Shown: positions 17,725 through 27,712 of the stretch, piece after piece
How positions within the stretch are numbered: the first letter of the stretch is position 1
How the letters are laid out: the number at the start of each line of letters is the position of its first letter
Position numbers and translations under genes: made by a program
Origin: Saliniradius amylolyticus
Lineage (GTDB): Bacteria; Pseudomonadota; Gammaproteobacteria; Enterobacterales; Alteromonadaceae
Direction of reading: 5' to 3'
Length of the DNA stretch: 64,000 nt
Assembly: GCF_003143555.1 (NCBI RefSeq)
Contig: NZ_CP029347.1
Coordinates: 2,356,001 to 2,420,000 of the forward strand
The notes under the pieces: generated by a model
The model's database searches: none
What the model was told of the DNA's origin: nothing
What the model saw: the letters and a program-made list of their open reading frames with translations, nothing else

Positions 17725-19524
17725 TTACCCTACGGTCAACAAAGGCTGGCCAGATTGAACGGCATCACCTTCTTTCACCAGAATCTCAGCCACGGTGCCA
17801 TTGTGAGCAGCGCGTACTTCTGTTTCCATTTTCATAGCTTCCATGATCATGACCACATCGCCTTTTTGCACTTGCTGGCCAGTAGAGACCTTAAGTTTGA
17901 TCACATTGCCCGCCAGAGGCGCATTCAGGGTTTCAGCACCCTGCACTGACGTGCTCTGAGGCACGGGTTCCGCATCGTCTCCACCACTGGGAGTGATGCT
18001 TTCCAGTTCGCCACCTTCGGCCACTTCAACCTGATAAACCTTACCGTCCACACGGACCGAGTAACTGGCTGCGCCCTGAGTACCGCTGGTTTTCGCTTCT
18101 TTAGCCGACGGCGCCGGACTGGCAGAAGTGCCTTCGGCCGTAGGTACGGGCTCAAAGGCATCGGCATTGCCCCGGTTTTGCAGGAATTTAAGGCCGACTT
18201 GAGGGAAGAGTGCGTAGGTCAGCACATCATCAATCTTGTCCTTGGCCAGTTGAATGCCCTTCTCTTCGGCCACTCCATCTAGCTCTTGTTGCAGACTGTC
18301 CAGCTCATCGTCAATCAGATCGGCCGGACGACAGGTTACTGGCTCAGCGCCTTCCAATACTCGCTGTTGTAACTCTTTATTCACTTCACCGGCAGTCGCA
18401 CCATACTCACCTTTGAGTACGGCTGCCGTTTCCTTAGTGATGCTCTTATAACGTTCGCCAGTCAATACGTTCAACACCGCCTGGCTACCGACGATCTGTG
18501 AGGTGGGCGTCACCAGTGGAATGTAGCCCAGATCCTTGCGCACCGCGGGGATCTCTTGCAACACATCATCCAACTTGTCTTCTGCGCCTTGCTCACGTAG
18601 CTGGTTTTCCATATTGGTCAGCATACCGCCGGGCACCTGGGCTACCAGAATACGAGAATCTACCCCTTTGAGGCTGCCCTCGAAGCGGGCGTATTTCTTA
18701 CGCACTTCGCGGAAGTAAGCCGCGATCTCTTCCAGTTTGACCAGATCCAAACCGGTATCACGCTCGGTGCCTTCCACCATAGCCACCAAAGTTTCGGTAG
18801 CGGAGTGACCATAAGTCATACTCATGGAAGAAATGGAGGTATCCAGCATATCAATACCCGCATCGATGGCCTTCTGATAGGTCGCCGTGCTCAGTCCGGT
18901 AGTCGCATGACACTGCATGGTAATGGGCACTGCAACTGCGTCTTTAAGCTGAGTGACCAGCTCCTCGCAATCATAGGGTTTAAGCAGGCCCGCCATATCC
19001 TTGATGCAGATAGAGTGAACGCCCATGTCTTCGAGTTCACGGGCCATATTGACCCACAGTTCTGTCGAATGAACCGGACTGACGGTGTAAGAAATAGTGC
19101 CCTGGGCATGGGCACCGCTATCCACCGCCGCCTTGATGGCGGTCTGTAGATTGCGCATATCGTTCATTGCATCGAAAATACGAAAGACATCCACTCCATT
19201 GGTATGCGCCCGCTCGACAAACTTACGTACAACATCATCGGCATAATGGCGGTAGCCCAGCAAGTTCTGACCTCTGAGTAACATCTGCTGGCGGGTATTG
19301 GGCATGGCTTTTTTCAATTCGCGAATCCGATCCCAGGGATCTTCTCCCAGGTAACGAATACAGGAGTCAAAGGTCGCCCCGCCCCAGGACTCCAAAGACC
19401 AATAGCCGATCTGATCCAGCTTTTCAGCAATGGGCAGCATATCGTCGAGGCGCATACGGGTCGCCAGCAAAGACTGATGACCATCCCTGAGAACAACGTC
19501 AGTTAACTTGAGTGGGTTAGACAT
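17725..19524 (-). CDS. oadA: Oxaloacetate decarboxylase alpha subunit, biotin-containing
   Basis: The 599-residue protein starts [25 protein letters not shown]. The N-terminal TIM-barrel carboxyltransferase domain has RDGHQSL, the Lys motif [11 protein letters not shown] and the metal-binding [11 protein letters not shown] Ala/Pro-rich linker (about 470-520) precedes a C-terminal biotinyl domain with EAMKMETEV, whose Lys carries biotin. It transfers CO2 from oxaloacetate to biotin, and OadB then releases it. The spacing to oadG (12 bp) and oadB (6 bp) shows an operon. Confidence 0.97.
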   Translation of the reverse strand: MSNPLKLTDVVLRDGHQSLLATRMRLDDMLPIAEKLDQIGYWSLESWGGATFDSCIRYLGEDPWDRIRELKKAMPNTRQQMLLRGQNLLGYRHYADDVVRKFVERAHTNGVDVFRIFDAMNDMRNLQTAIKAAVDSGAHAQGTISYTVSPVHSTELWVNMARELEDMGVHSICIKDMAGLLKPYDCEELVTQLKDAVAVPITMQCHATTGLSTATYQKAIDAGIDMLDTSISSMSMTYGHSATETLVAMVEGTERDTGLDLVKLEEIAAYFREVRKKYARFEGSLKGVDSRILVAQVPGGMLTNMENQLREQGAEDKLDDVLQEIPAVRKDLGYIPLVTPTSQIVGSQAVLNVLTGERYKSITKETAAVLKGEYGATAGEVNKELQQRVLEGAEPVTCRPADLIDDELDSLQQELDGVAEEKGIQLAKDKIDDVLTYALFPQVGLKFLQNRGNADAFEPVPTAEGTSASPAPSAKEAKTSGTQGAASYSVRVDGKVYQVEVAEGGELESITPSGGDDAEPVPQSTSVQGAETLNAPLAGNVIKLKVSTGQQVQKGDVVMIMEAMKMETEVRAAHNGTVAEILVKEGDAVQSGQPLLTVG

Positions 19525-19536
19525 GGAGACTCCTGA

Positions 19537-19797
19537 TTATGATTTATTTCGATGTTGGTGGATCGCGGCGCTGATCGCCGCAATCACAGCCTGGGAGGGT
19601 TTGCCGGTGGTGGCCGATTGCGCCGGACTGCGCATTGCCGGTGCCTCATCGCTTTCGGTGGCAGGTAATAACCGATGGACAACACCAATAAGATGGATGG
19701 CGCCGATCACCAGCACCAGAAAAATAAACACCACCGACATTCCGGTTAGCATCAACATGCCCGCATCGGCCAGTAGCGCAGAAACCTCTGAATTCAT
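19537..19797 (-). CDS. oadG: Oxaloacetate decarboxylase gamma subunit
   Basis: The protein has 86 residues from the ATG at 19797 (MNSEVSALLADAGMLMLTG). One transmembrane helix (about 13-37, MSVVFIFLVLVIGAIHLIG) is followed by a soluble tail ending AAIHQHRNKS; the terminal His residues fit the zinc-binding role known for OadG tails. It anchors OadA to OadB. It is the first gene of the oadGAB operon. Confidence 0.9.
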   Translation of the reverse strand: MNSEVSALLADAGMLMLTGMSVVFIFLVLVIGAIHLIGVVHRLLPATESDEAPAMRSPAQSATTGKPSQAVIAAISAAIHQHRNKS

Positions 19798-19897
19798 TGT
19801 TATTTGGCTGTGATGAATGATGCTTTGATAAGTACCATGTGAGATCGTAAAACACAACAGACCGTTGGTGCATAACCTGCGACGAACAGAGGCAATT

Positions 19898-19916
19898 TAT
19901 GCATAACTAATGCATA
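19898..19916. promoter_or_regulatory. 19-bp perfect inverted repeat upstream of oadG
   Basis: TATGCAT, the spacer AACTA and ATGCATA form a perfect 7-5-7 palindrome about 100 bp upstream of oadG and 180 bp upstream of purL. A related motif, TGCATAAC, also occurs at 19869-19876. It is a candidate operator for the oad operon; no regulator gene is adjacent. Confidence 0.45.
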
Positions 19917-20000
19917 TTTATTTGAAAACCGTCTCTGAGCGGTTTCCTGACAGACCGCTTTCTCAGCTTTGAAAACCTGAGCATAGGTTGTCTCTGGCGC

Positions 20001-20029
20001 TTATCAAGCGAGTAAAATTCGACTATAAT
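20001..20029 (+). promoter_or_regulatory. Predicted sigma70 promoter of purL
   Basis: TTATCA (20001-20006) and a consensus TATAAT (20024-20029) are separated by 17 bp, 66 nt before the purL ATG. The 200 bp before it also hold a 6-bp hairpin (AGCGGT with ACCGCT near 19938-19960). I saw no convincing PurR box. Confidence 0.6.
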
Positions 20030-20094
20030 CCGCGCCCAAGTATCCGTTCCAACGGGGCGTCATTCGCTCCCTCAAATCTTTGGTGACAATCTCT

Positions 20095-23000
20095 ATGTTA
20101 GTCCTACGCGGTGCACCTGCTCTGTCCGATTTTCGAACCTCTAAGTTGCTGAAACAATTTGCCAGCCATGATATTTCGGTGGACACCCTCTATGCCGAAT
20201 ACGTGCATTTTGCCCACTTGAATGACGATCTGAGCAATGATGAACATCAGGTGCTAAAACAACTGCTAGTCTACGGACCTGAGATGACCGCCCATGAACC
20301 TGAAGGCCAGTTAATTTTGGTGGTCCCACGCGCCGGAACCATCTCGCCGTGGAGTTCTAAGGCCACCGATATCGCCCACAACTGCAGTCTGGATAAGGTC
20401 ACCCGTTTAGAGCGAGGCATCGCCTACTATATTGAAGGTGCCGATAACGACGATCTGGACGAGATCGCTTCGTTGCTGCATGACCGCATGACAGAATCGG
20501 TGCTCGGCAGCCTCGACAGTGCCGATGTGCTGTTTCAGACCGATACTCCGAAACCCCTCAACAGCATCGACGTATTAGGTAAAGGGAAAAAAGCCCTGCA
20601 GGAAGCTAACATCAGCATGGGGCTCGCTCTGGCCGCCGATGAGATTGACTACTTGGTAGAGAACTTCACTAAGTTAGGCCGCAATCCCCACGATATTGAG
20701 TTGTATATGTTCGCGCAGGCCAACTCCGAACATTGCCGCCACAAGATTTTTAATGCCGACTGGATCATCGACGGCGAGGCACAGCCAAAGTCGCTGTTCA
20801 AGATGATCAAAAATACCTACGAAGTCACCCCGGATTATGTAACCTCGGCCTATAAAGATAACGCGGCCGTAATGGACGGCTCTTTTGCCGGTCGTTTCTT
20901 CCCTCAAGGTGAATCGCGGGAATACGATTACAAACATGAGCAGATCGACATTCTGATGAAGGTGGAAACCCATAACCACCCAACTGCCATTTCTCCTTTC
21001 CCTGGCGCAGCCACCGGTTCTGGCGGTGAGATCCGCGACGAAGGGGCCACCGGTCGTGGGGCCAAACCCAAGGCTGGTTTAGTTGGCTTCTCCGTATCCA
21101 ACCTGCGCATTCCGGGCTACGAGCAACCCTGGGAAATTGACTATGGCAAGCCGGACCATATCGTCACCGCACTGGATATCATGATCGACGGCCCTCTGGG
21201 TGGCGCAGCCTTTAACAACGAATTTGGCCGCCCCAATATCCTGGGTTATTTCCGTACCTTTGAGCAGGAAGTAAAAACCGGCGCTGGTAACGAGGTGCGC
21301 GGCTATCACAAGCCCATTATGCTGGCGGGGGGCATGGGTAACATTCGTTCCGAGCACACTCAGAAAGGCGAGATTCCTGTGGGCGCCAAGCTGATCGTGC
21401 TAGGCGGCCCGGCCATGAATATCGGCCTGGGCGGCGGCGCTGCTTCGTCCATGGCCTCCGGTCAGTCCAACGAAGACCTGGATTTTGCCTCGGTGCAACG
21501 TGACAACCCGGAGATTGAGCGCCGCTGTCAGGAAGTGATCGACAAATGCTGGCAGCTGGGCGACAAAAACCCGATTCAGTTTATCCATGATGTGGGTGCC
21601 GGTGGTTTGTCCAACGCCTTCCCGGAGCTGGTTGACGACGGCGGTCGTGGCGGTAACTTCGAGTTGCGCGAAGTACCTAACGATGAACCCGGTATGTCGC
21701 CGCTGGAGATTTGGTGTAACGAATCTCAGGAACGTTATGTCATGGCCGTAAGTCCTGAAAATCTGGCGCTGTTTGATCAGATTTGTCGCCGTGAGCGCGC
21801 ACCCTATGCAGTCGTCGGGGAAGCTACCGAAGAGGCACACCTGAGAGTCAGCGACCGACACTTTGGCAATGACCCTGTTGATATTCCGCTGGAGGTGCTG
21901 CTCGGTAAGGCTCCCAAGATGCAGCGCAATGTCAAATCCCGTAAGGCGAAAGGCCAGCCACTGTCGCTGGATATGGATGCAGCCGAAGCTGCCGAACGTA
22001 TCATGCAATTGCCCACCGTAGCGGAGAAAACCTTCCTGATCACCATCGGTGACCGCTCGGTAACCGGCTTGGTTAACCGCGATCAGATGGTTGGCCCCTG
22101 GCAGGTGCCGGTAGCCGATGTAGCGGTGACCGCCGCCGGTTACGACACCTACCATGGCGAAGCGATGGCCATGGGTGAACGCACGCCAGTGGCCTTGCTG
22201 AACTATGGCGCGTCTGCCCGCATGGCGGTGGGCGAGGCGATCACCAATATTGCCGCCGCCGATATCGGCGACCTTAAACGCATTAAGCTGTCTGCCAACT
22301 GGATGGCCGCCGCCGGTCACCCTGGCGAAGATGCTGGCTTGTACGAGGCAGTGAAGGCTGTAGGCGAAGAGCTGTGCCCGGCACTGGGCCTGACTATCCC
22401 GGTGGGTAAAGACTCCATGTCCATGAAAACCCGCTGGGAGGATAATGGCAAAGACAAGTCGGTCACCTCACCATTATCGCTGGTTATTTCCGCCTTTGGC
22501 CGGGTGCAGGATATTCGTCGCACCCTTACGCCTCAGCTGAGAACCGATAAAGGTGACAGTCGTCTGTTGTTGCTTGATCTGGGCCGGGGTCAAAACCGCA
22601 TGGGTGCCTCCTGTCTGACACAGGTTTATCAGCAGTTGGGCCAGGAGACACCGGATCTGGACAGCCCCGAATTACTCAAAGGCTTCTTTAACGCCGTTCA
22701 GAAATTGAATCAGGAGGGCCTGCTGTGGGCCTACCATGACCGCTCCGATGGTGGCTTATTCACCACAGTGGCGGAAATGGCCTTCGCCGGTCACTGCGGT
22801 GCTGACATCGACATTCAGACACTGGGCGAGGACGCCATCGCGGCCCTGTTTAACGAAGAATTAGGCGCGCTGCTTCAGGTGCCAGCCGATAAACTCAAAG
22901 CCGTGACGCAGGTACTGGAGCAACAGGGCTTAGGGGGCTGTTACTTCGATATAGGTCAACCAGTCACCGATGACAAGCTTATCGTTCGCCACGGCGAGCA

Positions 23001-23973
23001 GGTACTGGTAGACAACAGCCGTACCCATTTCCGCACTCTGTGGGCGCAAACCACCTATCAGATGCAGTCGCTAAGGGATAACCCGGGGTGCGCTCAGCAG
23101 GAACTGGATGCCAAGGCCGACAACCAGGATCCGGGCTTAAGCGCCAAGCTCACCTTCGATCTGAACGACGATGTGGCCGCGCCCTATATCGTCAAGGGTG
23201 AGAAGCCTAAGGTGGCTATTCTGCGTGAGCAGGGTGTTAACTCCCATGTGGAAATGGCCGCCGCCTTCAGCCGCGCCGGTTTTGCGGCTATCGACGTGCA
23301 CATGAGTGACGTCCTGAGCGGTCAAATCGACTTTGACCAGTTCCAGGGCCTCGTGGCCTGTGGCGGCTTCTCCTACGGTGACGTATTGGGCGCTGGTGAG
23401 GGTTGGGCCAAGTCCATCCTGTTTAACGGTCAGGCCAGAGATCAGTTCCAACGCTTCTTCCACCGCGACAATACCTTCTCTTTGGGGGTGTGTAACGGCT
23501 GTCAGATGATGTCGAACTTAAAATCCCTGATCCCCGGCGCCGAACACTGGCCACACTTTGTCACCAACCGCTCTGAGCGCTTCGAGGCACGCTTCTCACT
23601 GGTGGAAGTACCCGAATCACCCTCGGTGCTGCTTAAAGGAATGGCGGGCTCACAGATGCCGGTAGCAGTGTCTCACGGAGAGGGTCGCGCCGAATTTAAA
23701 GCGGCCACTCCACAGCAAGTCCTGGAGGAACAACTTGTGTCCCTGCGTTACGTGGACAATTACGGACAAGTCACGGAGCAATATCCGGCCAACCCCAATG
23801 GCTCGCCTCAAGGCATTACCGGATTGACCAGTAAAGACGGTCGCTCCACCATTATGATGCCGCATCCAGAAAGGGTGTTCCGCACCGTGGCTAACTCCTG
23901 GCACCCGGATGACTGGCAGGAAGACAGCCCATGGATGCGTTTATTCCGCAACGCTCGGGTGTTTGTGGAATAA
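20095..23973 (+). CDS. purL: Phosphoribosylformylglycinamidine synthase
   Basis: The large single-chain PurL has 1292 residues from the ATG at 20095 ([14 protein letters not shown]), which aligns with the E. coli N-terminus; a TTG at 20080 would add five residues. It has the ATP-grasp-like synthetase core ([34 protein letters not shown] region) and a C-terminal class I glutaminase with nucleophile Cys in GVCNGCQMM and His in MPHPERVFR. It converts FGAR to FGAM in purine synthesis. It is a single-gene unit with its own promoter and terminator; other purine genes here are guaB and guaA. Confidence 0.98.
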   Translation: MLVLRGAPALSDFRTSKLLKQFASHDISVDTLYAEYVHFAHLNDDLSNDEHQVLKQLLVYGPEMTAHEPEGQLILVVPRAGTISPWSSKATDIAHNCSLDKVTRLERGIAYYIEGADNDDLDEIASLLHDRMTESVLGSLDSADVLFQTDTPKPLNSIDVLGKGKKALQEANISMGLALAADEIDYLVENFTKLGRNPHDIELYMFAQANSEHCRHKIFNADWIIDGEAQPKSLFKMIKNTYEVTPDYVTSAYKDNAAVMDGSFAGRFFPQGESREYDYKHEQIDILMKVETHNHPTAISPFPGAATGSGGEIRDEGATGRGAKPKAGLVGFSVSNLRIPGYEQPWEIDYGKPDHIVTALDIMIDGPLGGAAFNNEFGRPNILGYFRTFEQEVKTGAGNEVRGYHKPIMLAGGMGNIRSEHTQKGEIPVGAKLIVLGGPAMNIGLGGGAASSMASGQSNEDLDFASVQRDNPEIERRCQEVIDKCWQLGDKNPIQFIHDVGAGGLSNAFPELVDDGGRGGNFELREVPNDEPGMSPLEIWCNESQERYVMAVSPENLALFDQICRRERAPYAVVGEATEEAHLRVSDRHFGNDPVDIPLEVLLGKAPKMQRNVKSRKAKGQPLSLDMDAAEAAERIMQLPTVAEKTFLITIGDRSVTGLVNRDQMVGPWQVPVADVAVTAAGYDTYHGEAMAMGERTPVALLNYGASARMAVGEAITNIAAADIGDLKRIKLSANWMAAAGHPGEDAGLYEAVKAVGEELCPALGLTIPVGKDSMSMKTRWEDNGKDKSVTSPLSLVISAFGRVQDIRRTLTPQLRTDKGDSRLLLLDLGRGQNRMGASCLTQVYQQLGQETPDLDSPELLKGFFNAVQKLNQEGLLWAYHDRSDGGLFTTVAEMAFAGHCGADIDIQTLGEDAIAALFNEELGALLQVPADKLKAVTQVLEQQGLGGCYFDIGQPVTDDKLIVRHGEQVLVDNSRTHFRTLWAQTTYQMQSLRDNPGCAQQELDAKADNQDPGLSAKLTFDLNDDVAAPYIVKGEKPKVAILREQGVNSHVEMAAAFSRAGFAAIDVHMSDVLSGQIDFDQFQGLVACGGFSYGDVLGAGEGWAKSILFNGQARDQFQRFFHRDNTFSLGVCNGCQMMSNLKSLIPGAEHWPHFVTNRSERFEARFSLVEVPESPSVLLKGMAGSQMPVAVSHGEGRAEFKAATPQQVLEEQLVSLRYVDNYGQVTEQYPANPNGSPQGITGLTSKDGRSTIMMPHPERVFRTVANSWHPDDWQEDSPWMRLFRNARVFVE

Positions 23974-24005
23974 TGTAACTCTAAAGAGTGAGAAGCTATG
24001 ATCAG

Positions 24006-24038
24006 ACGGGCATTTTAAGAGAAAATGCCCGTTTTTTT
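24006..24038 (+). terminator. Rho-independent terminator of purL
   Basis: ACGGGCATTTT pairs with AAAATGCCCGT around a 5-nt loop and is followed by a run of seven T, 32 nt after the purL stop. Confidence 0.92.
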
Positions 24039-24099
24039 ATGCTGAGACCGGAAAATGTGGTTATTTTTCAAAAAAAGTGGGCTTTTTTAGGCTAACTTG

Positions 24100-24128
24100 T
24101 TGTTAAATAATCATTCTGTGCTTATTAT
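24100..24128 (+). promoter_or_regulatory. Predicted sigma70 promoter of the 47-residue protein gene
   Basis: TTGTTA (24100-24105) and TATTAT (24123-24128) are spaced exactly 17 bp apart in an A/T-rich stretch, giving a leader of about 85 nt. Confidence 0.55.
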
Positions 24129-24221
24129 TTCTACAGCTTGGCAATACAACAATCAACAAGGACAGTCGCCAGGTTCAGGATGGATTTATAGACAAGACAA
24201 TAACAATAAAAGAGACGGTTT

Positions 24222-24365
24222 ATGAATCGCGCTTCTCGAGGTTTCGGACTCGGTAGTATCTTACTGGTGGTCATCGTCATGGCACTGACGGCTTTTGTGG
24301 CCGCCCGCGCCGACAACCAATCAACCAATAATCAAACGCAAGTCGAGCAAGAGCAGAACAGTTAG
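24222..24365 (+). CDS. Small single-pass membrane protein, unknown
   Basis: A 47-residue frame starts with ATG. The first part, MNRASRGFGLGSILLVVIVM, continues into a hydrophobic helix that ends at ALTAFVAARA, and a polar Gln/Asn-rich tail (NQSTNNQTQVEQEQNS) follows. It could be a membrane-anchored or exported small protein; Ala-Arg-Ala near residue 30 could be a signal peptidase site. It has its own predicted promoter. It converges on smrA and overlaps that stop codon by 4 nt. I do not recognise the family. Confidence 0.55.
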   Translation: MNRASRGFGLGSILLVVIVMALTAFVAARADNQSTNNQTQVEQEQNS

Positions 24366-24943
24366 CGCTTGGCGTGTCGTTCCCGATTAGTCTGCTTCTG
24401 CACCGTATTTTTCTGCAGTAGCACATAGGTGGCTCCCTGGCCGCCATGGGCTTTTAGCGCCGTATGGAAAGCGATCACTTCCGGCATTTGGCGCAGCCAC
24501 TGATTCACATAACTCTTTAACACTCCGGGAAAAGGCTTGGCCTGCAGTCCCAGGCCGTGATGAACCAGCAGGGTCCGGATGCCGCGTTCATGAGCTAACC
24601 TGAGTTGCTCAAACAGAGCCTGTCGTGCCTTATCATAGGATTGCTGGCGCAGATTGATCACCGTATCGATGGGGTACTTCCCGGTACGCAGATTCTTATA
24701 CACCCCTTCCTGTACCCCGTCTTTTTTGAAGCAAATAAAATCATAGGGGTCGATGGGGTCCACTGCTTCCACACGCAGATAGTTAGCATCTTCCTGCTGT
24801 TGCCGCTCCAGTGCCTCCCGCTTAAGACGCTTAGCCAGAGAGTCTTTATCACCTGACGATGGCCATACCTTGTCATCCTGCTTAAGTGGCGTGACATCAC
24901 TCATGGCTTCGGAAAACGCATTAGACTGATCGTGCGACTTCAT
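24362..24943 (-). CDS. smrA: Smr-domain DNA/RNA endonuclease, SmrA type
   Basis: The protein has 193 residues from the ATG at 24943, preceded by the strong site GGAGG. A Smr domain fills the C-terminal half: the LRQQSYDKARQALFEQL and RTLLVHHGLG segments replace the usual LDLHG...LLIIHGKG, followed by LKSYVNQWLRQ and AHGGQGATYVLL, the usual GGxGAxYV end. The N-terminal half is charged and matches the SmrA/YdaL layout. Smr proteins are nicking endonucleases or RNA-cleaving ribosome-rescue factors; the role here is not evident. Divergent from mltF. Confidence 0.85.
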   Translation of the reverse strand: MKSHDQSNAFSEAMSDVTPLKQDDKVWPSSGDKDSLAKRLKREALERQQQEDANYLRVEAVDPIDPYDFICFKKDGVQEGVYKNLRTGKYPIDTVINLRQQSYDKARQALFEQLRLAHERGIRTLLVHHGLGLQAKPFPGVLKSYVNQWLRQMPEVIAFHTALKAHGGQGATYVLLQKNTVQKQTNRERHAKR

Positions 24944-25044
24944 ACTACCTCCACTGACGCGCAACGGCATTTCATTATATCAAAGCTGGCAGTCTGTGCT
25001 GATTTTCGTCAGAATGAACACTCGTTTAGCAATTCAATGAGCGA

Positions 25045-26466
25045 ATGTCTCTGACTTCTGACTTAAAGCAACGGACACTGTGGCTAATTCTGGCTTTAAC
25101 CCTTTTTCTTGCTGGCGGTTGTGAACCGGTCCAGCAGCGCCAGCAACTTGGTCAGGTGCTGGAACAGGATGTATTACGAGTGGGCACCCTGTACGGATTA
25201 ACCACCTATTATCACGGTGCCAACGGTGAACAGGGATTTGAATACGAGCTGGTCAAAGGCTTCGCTGATTATTTAGATGTACGACTCGAAGTACTGCCCT
25301 ATTACAATCTGCAAACCGCATTTGAGCAGCTAGAAGCCGGTCAGTTGGATCTCATTGCCGCAGGTCTGAGTGTCACCGAACGGCGCCTCAAGCGGGTCAA
25401 CTTTGGACCAGGCTACCAGAGCGTCACCCAAAAGCTGGTATTTAAACAGGGTCAAGAGCGCCCGCGAGACCCCAGCGACCTCAGTGGCAATCTGATTGTG
25501 GTGGCCGATAGCAGTCACTCAGAAACTCTGCAACAACTCAAAAAGCAGTATCCTGAATTGGAATGGCAGGAAACCACTGAGATGGATAACGAAGAACTGC
25601 TCGAAGCGGTCATGCGAGGTGACTATGACTACACCGTCGCAGACTCTAATATTCTCGCCCTGATGCGTCGCCGTTATCCCGGACTGTCCATCGGCTTTAC
25701 CATACACTCAACCCAGCCGGTGGCCTGGGCCCTCAACCAGCAAGGCGATGATTCCCTGCGTGGCGCCCTGTTGGATTACTTCGGTCAATTGCAGGACGAT
25801 GGTCGTCTGGCGGCACTGGAAGATAAATACTTCGGTCATGTGCGGCAGTTTAACTATGTGGACACCCGTTTATTTATTAAAGCTGTGGAGAACACCCTGC
25901 CTGACTATCGTCATTGGTTTGAGCAGTATGCCGACGATCTGGATTGGCGCTTACTGGCCGCGCTCAGCTATCAGGAGAGTCACTGGGATCCCAGAGCCAA
26001 AAGCCCCACAGGAGTTCGCGGTATCATGATGCTAACCCTTCCCACCGCCAGAGATATGAATGTTCGCTCCCGATTGGATGCCGAACAGAATATTCGAGGC
26101 GGTGCTCAGTATTTAAGGGAATTGTACCGGCGAATACCGGCCCGTATCGAGGACCCGGACCGGCTATGGTTTACTCTAGCCGCCTACAATGTTGGCCTGG
26201 GCCATCTGGAAGACGCCCGGGTGCTTACCGAGCGTCAGGGCGGCAACCCGGATCTATGGGTCGATGTTAAGCAGCGTCTGCCACTGCTACGGCAGAAAAA
26301 GTACTACCGCACCACCCGCTATGGGTACGCCCGTGGCGACGAAGCTGTCACTTACGTATCCAATATTCGCCGTTACTATGATACTCTGGTTTGGCTGGAT
26401 GAGCAGGAAGTGATCCCAGCCGCTCGCCAAGGGGTAGAAGATCGCCAGATTAGCGATAGCGATTGA
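25045..26466 (+). CDS. mltF: Membrane-bound lytic murein transglycosylase F
   Basis: The 473-residue protein has an N-terminal hydrophobic signal ending LFLAGGCEP, a possible lipoprotein anchor at Cys27. It then has a periplasmic binding-protein type 3 domain (about 40-270; DVLRVGTLYGLTTYY) and a C-terminal SLT domain (about 290-440). The catalytic Glu311 is in LSYQESHWDPRAKS, and the later motif AAYNVGLGHLEDAR is typical. It cleaves peptidoglycan to 1,6-anhydro-MurNAc ends. The two-domain order is diagnostic for MltF. Confidence 0.95.
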   Translation: MSLTSDLKQRTLWLILALTLFLAGGCEPVQQRQQLGQVLEQDVLRVGTLYGLTTYYHGANGEQGFEYELVKGFADYLDVRLEVLPYYNLQTAFEQLEAGQLDLIAAGLSVTERRLKRVNFGPGYQSVTQKLVFKQGQERPRDPSDLSGNLIVVADSSHSETLQQLKKQYPELEWQETTEMDNEELLEAVMRGDYDYTVADSNILALMRRRYPGLSIGFTIHSTQPVAWALNQQGDDSLRGALLDYFGQLQDDGRLAALEDKYFGHVRQFNYVDTRLFIKAVENTLPDYRHWFEQYADDLDWRLLAALSYQESHWDPRAKSPTGVRGIMMLTLPTARDMNVRSRLDAEQNIRGGAQYLRELYRRIPARIEDPDRLWFTLAAYNVGLGHLEDARVLTERQGGNPDLWVDVKQRLPLLRQKKYYRTTRYGYARGDEAVTYVSNIRRYYDTLVWLDEQEVIPAARQGVEDRQISDSD

Positions 26467-26510
26467 ATTTCTTCGTTATTGCCCCATCTAAATAAATGCA
26501 ATCTAAGTTT

Positions 26511-26533
26511 CACAGCGGTGACACACTGCTGTG
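26511..26533 (+). terminator. Hairpin after mltF
   Basis: CACAGC (26511-26516) pairs with GCTGTG (26528-26533), followed by a T-rich stretch. It lies 45 nt after mltF and 38 nt before the small basic gene. Weak terminator or attenuator. Confidence 0.4.
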
Positions 26534-26570
26534 TTATCTTTGTTGCATGAGAATACGAGAAGGAGTTGTT

Positions 26571-26723
26571 ATGAAACGAAACCTGATAAAACGAAAGCGG
26601 GTATTGCGCCCCAACAGCCGCCGACGCCTGCTGTTAAAACGCGTACAACGTAAGATTCAATTACGTCGACAACACTACCATTCCTTCGATGTGGAATGTC
26701 AAAGCATGGCCCGGGCAAGCTAG
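26571..26723 (+). CDS. Small highly basic protein, unknown
   Basis: A 50-residue frame starts at the ATG preceded by a near-consensus AGGAG. The first 35 residues are almost half Arg/Lys (MKRNLIKRKRVLRPNSRRR, then LLLKRVQRKIQLRRQ), followed by HYHSFDVECQSMARAS. Such a charge suggests nucleic-acid or ribosome binding, but I recognise no family. An alternative upstream in-frame start at 26496 lacks a ribosome binding site. The gene stands alone between mltF and tadA. Confidence 0.6.
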   Translation: MKRNLIKRKRVLRPNSRRRLLLKRVQRKIQLRRQHYHSFDVECQSMARAS

Positions 26724-26766
26724 TTAACTTTCATCCAGAAACGGGCTCCTGCCCTTATTCTGGAAC

Positions 26767-26850
26767 GGAAAATGAAAAGTGCGATTTCCATTTTCCTCTC
26801 ATTTTTATAGCGTTACCACGCATTAAAAATGACGGTGCATCCATGCACCG
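26767..26850. other. Two inverted repeats between the basic-protein gene and tadA
   Basis: GGAAAATG (26767-26774) pairs with CATTTTCC (26789-26796) and is followed by TCTCATTTTT, which could end transcription of the basic-protein gene. A second element, CGGTGCAT-CC-ATGCACCG (26833-26850), is a perfect palindrome with a 2-nt centre, 13 bp from the tadA stop; it could serve tadA or be a protein site. Confidence 0.45.
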
Positions 26851-26862
26851 AGCTAGCTCTGG

Positions 26863-27336
26863 CTAGCAGGACTTCCGGGCTTTTTGCTGCTCCCGCCGCA
26901 ACCTAAAAAACCGTTTTAAAATCTCCCCGCACTCTTGTTCCATCACTCCTGACACTACCTGATAGCGATGATTTAGAGCTGGGTGCTGCGCCAGATCCAT
27001 CACCGAACCACAGGCGCCGGTTCTAGGGTCGCTGGCACCAAACACCAGCTGTTCGATACGGCTGTGTACCAAGAGTCCCGCGCACATGGGACAAGGCTCC
27101 AGCGTCACATACAGAGTAGCGCCTGGAAAGCGGTAATTTTTCACCGTTTTTCCTGCCTGACGAATCGCTTGCATCTCGGCGTGGGCGGACGGGTCGCTGA
27201 GGGTGATGGACTGATTAAAGCCTTCACCCAGCACCTGATTGTCTCGCACCAGCACGGCACCAACCGGCACTTCACCTTGCTCGGCCGCCTGTTCGGCCAG
27301 CGTCAAAGCGCGCGCCATCCATTTGTCATGGGCCAT
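26863..27336 (-). CDS. tadA: tRNA-specific adenosine deaminase
   Basis: The protein has 157 residues from the ATG at 27336 (MAHDKWMARALTLAEQA), chosen over a start 5 codons upstream because it matches the family. The zinc deaminase motifs are SAHAEMQAIRQ and EPCPMCAGLLVHSRIEQ. TadA converts A34 of tRNA-Arg(ACG) to inosine and is essential in E. coli. The flanks are divergent from a PspB-like gene and convergent with the small basic gene. Confidence 0.96.
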   Translation of the reverse strand: MAHDKWMARALTLAEQAAEQGEVPVGAVLVRDNQVLGEGFNQSITLSDPSAHAEMQAIRQAGKTVKNYRFPGATLYVTLEPCPMCAGLLVHSRIEQLVFGASDPRTGACGSVMDLAQHPALNHRYQVVSGVMEQECGEILKRFFRLRREQQKARKSC

Positions 27337-27469
27337 CGACTTACGCCTCAATGTTAAGAAATGTCACATTTTATTCTATTCATGAGGTCAGTTACCAGAT
27401 GACATCGCAACAGTTTCCGTTAGGATTAATATCGGTCCGTATATGGACCCGTCATTATGGAGTAAGCCG

Positions 27470-27691
27470 ATGAATATTACCGCTATCGCCATCGTTGCGA
27501 TTGTGTGCTGGGCCATCGTCGAGTTGGTTACCGGCTTTCGCAACAAGAAGACACACAAACAAGACAACCTGCGCCTTGAGCAGATGCAGCAGAGTGTCCA
27601 CCAACTGCAAGAGCGTGTGCAGGTGCTGGAGAAGATCGTAACCGATCAGAATTACGATCTGAAAAAAGAATTCGACAACCTGAAAGATTAA
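27470..27691 (+). CDS. PspB-like small membrane coiled-coil protein
   Basis: The protein has 73 residues from the ATG preceded by GGAG. An N-terminal transmembrane helix (ITAIAIVAIVCWAIVELV) is followed by a charged coiled coil with LQERVQVLEKIVTDQNYDL. Size, layout and the segment ERVQVLEKIVTDQ resemble PspB (RIQALESILD), an inner-membrane sensor that relieves PspA repression of PspF. No pspA, pspC or pspF is adjacent, so it may be a stand-alone paralogue. The call rests on short-range similarity. Confidence 0.55.
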   Translation: MNITAIAIVAIVCWAIVELVTGFRNKKTHKQDNLRLEQMQQSVHQLQERVQVLEKIVTDQNYDLKKEFDNLKD

Positions 27692-27712
27692 CCTACCCCG
27701 GGATTCCTTTGG

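Noticed and set aside
21400-22320. 306-residue minus-strand frame inside purL
   Set aside because: Antisense to purL, with no start site and no recognisable domain.
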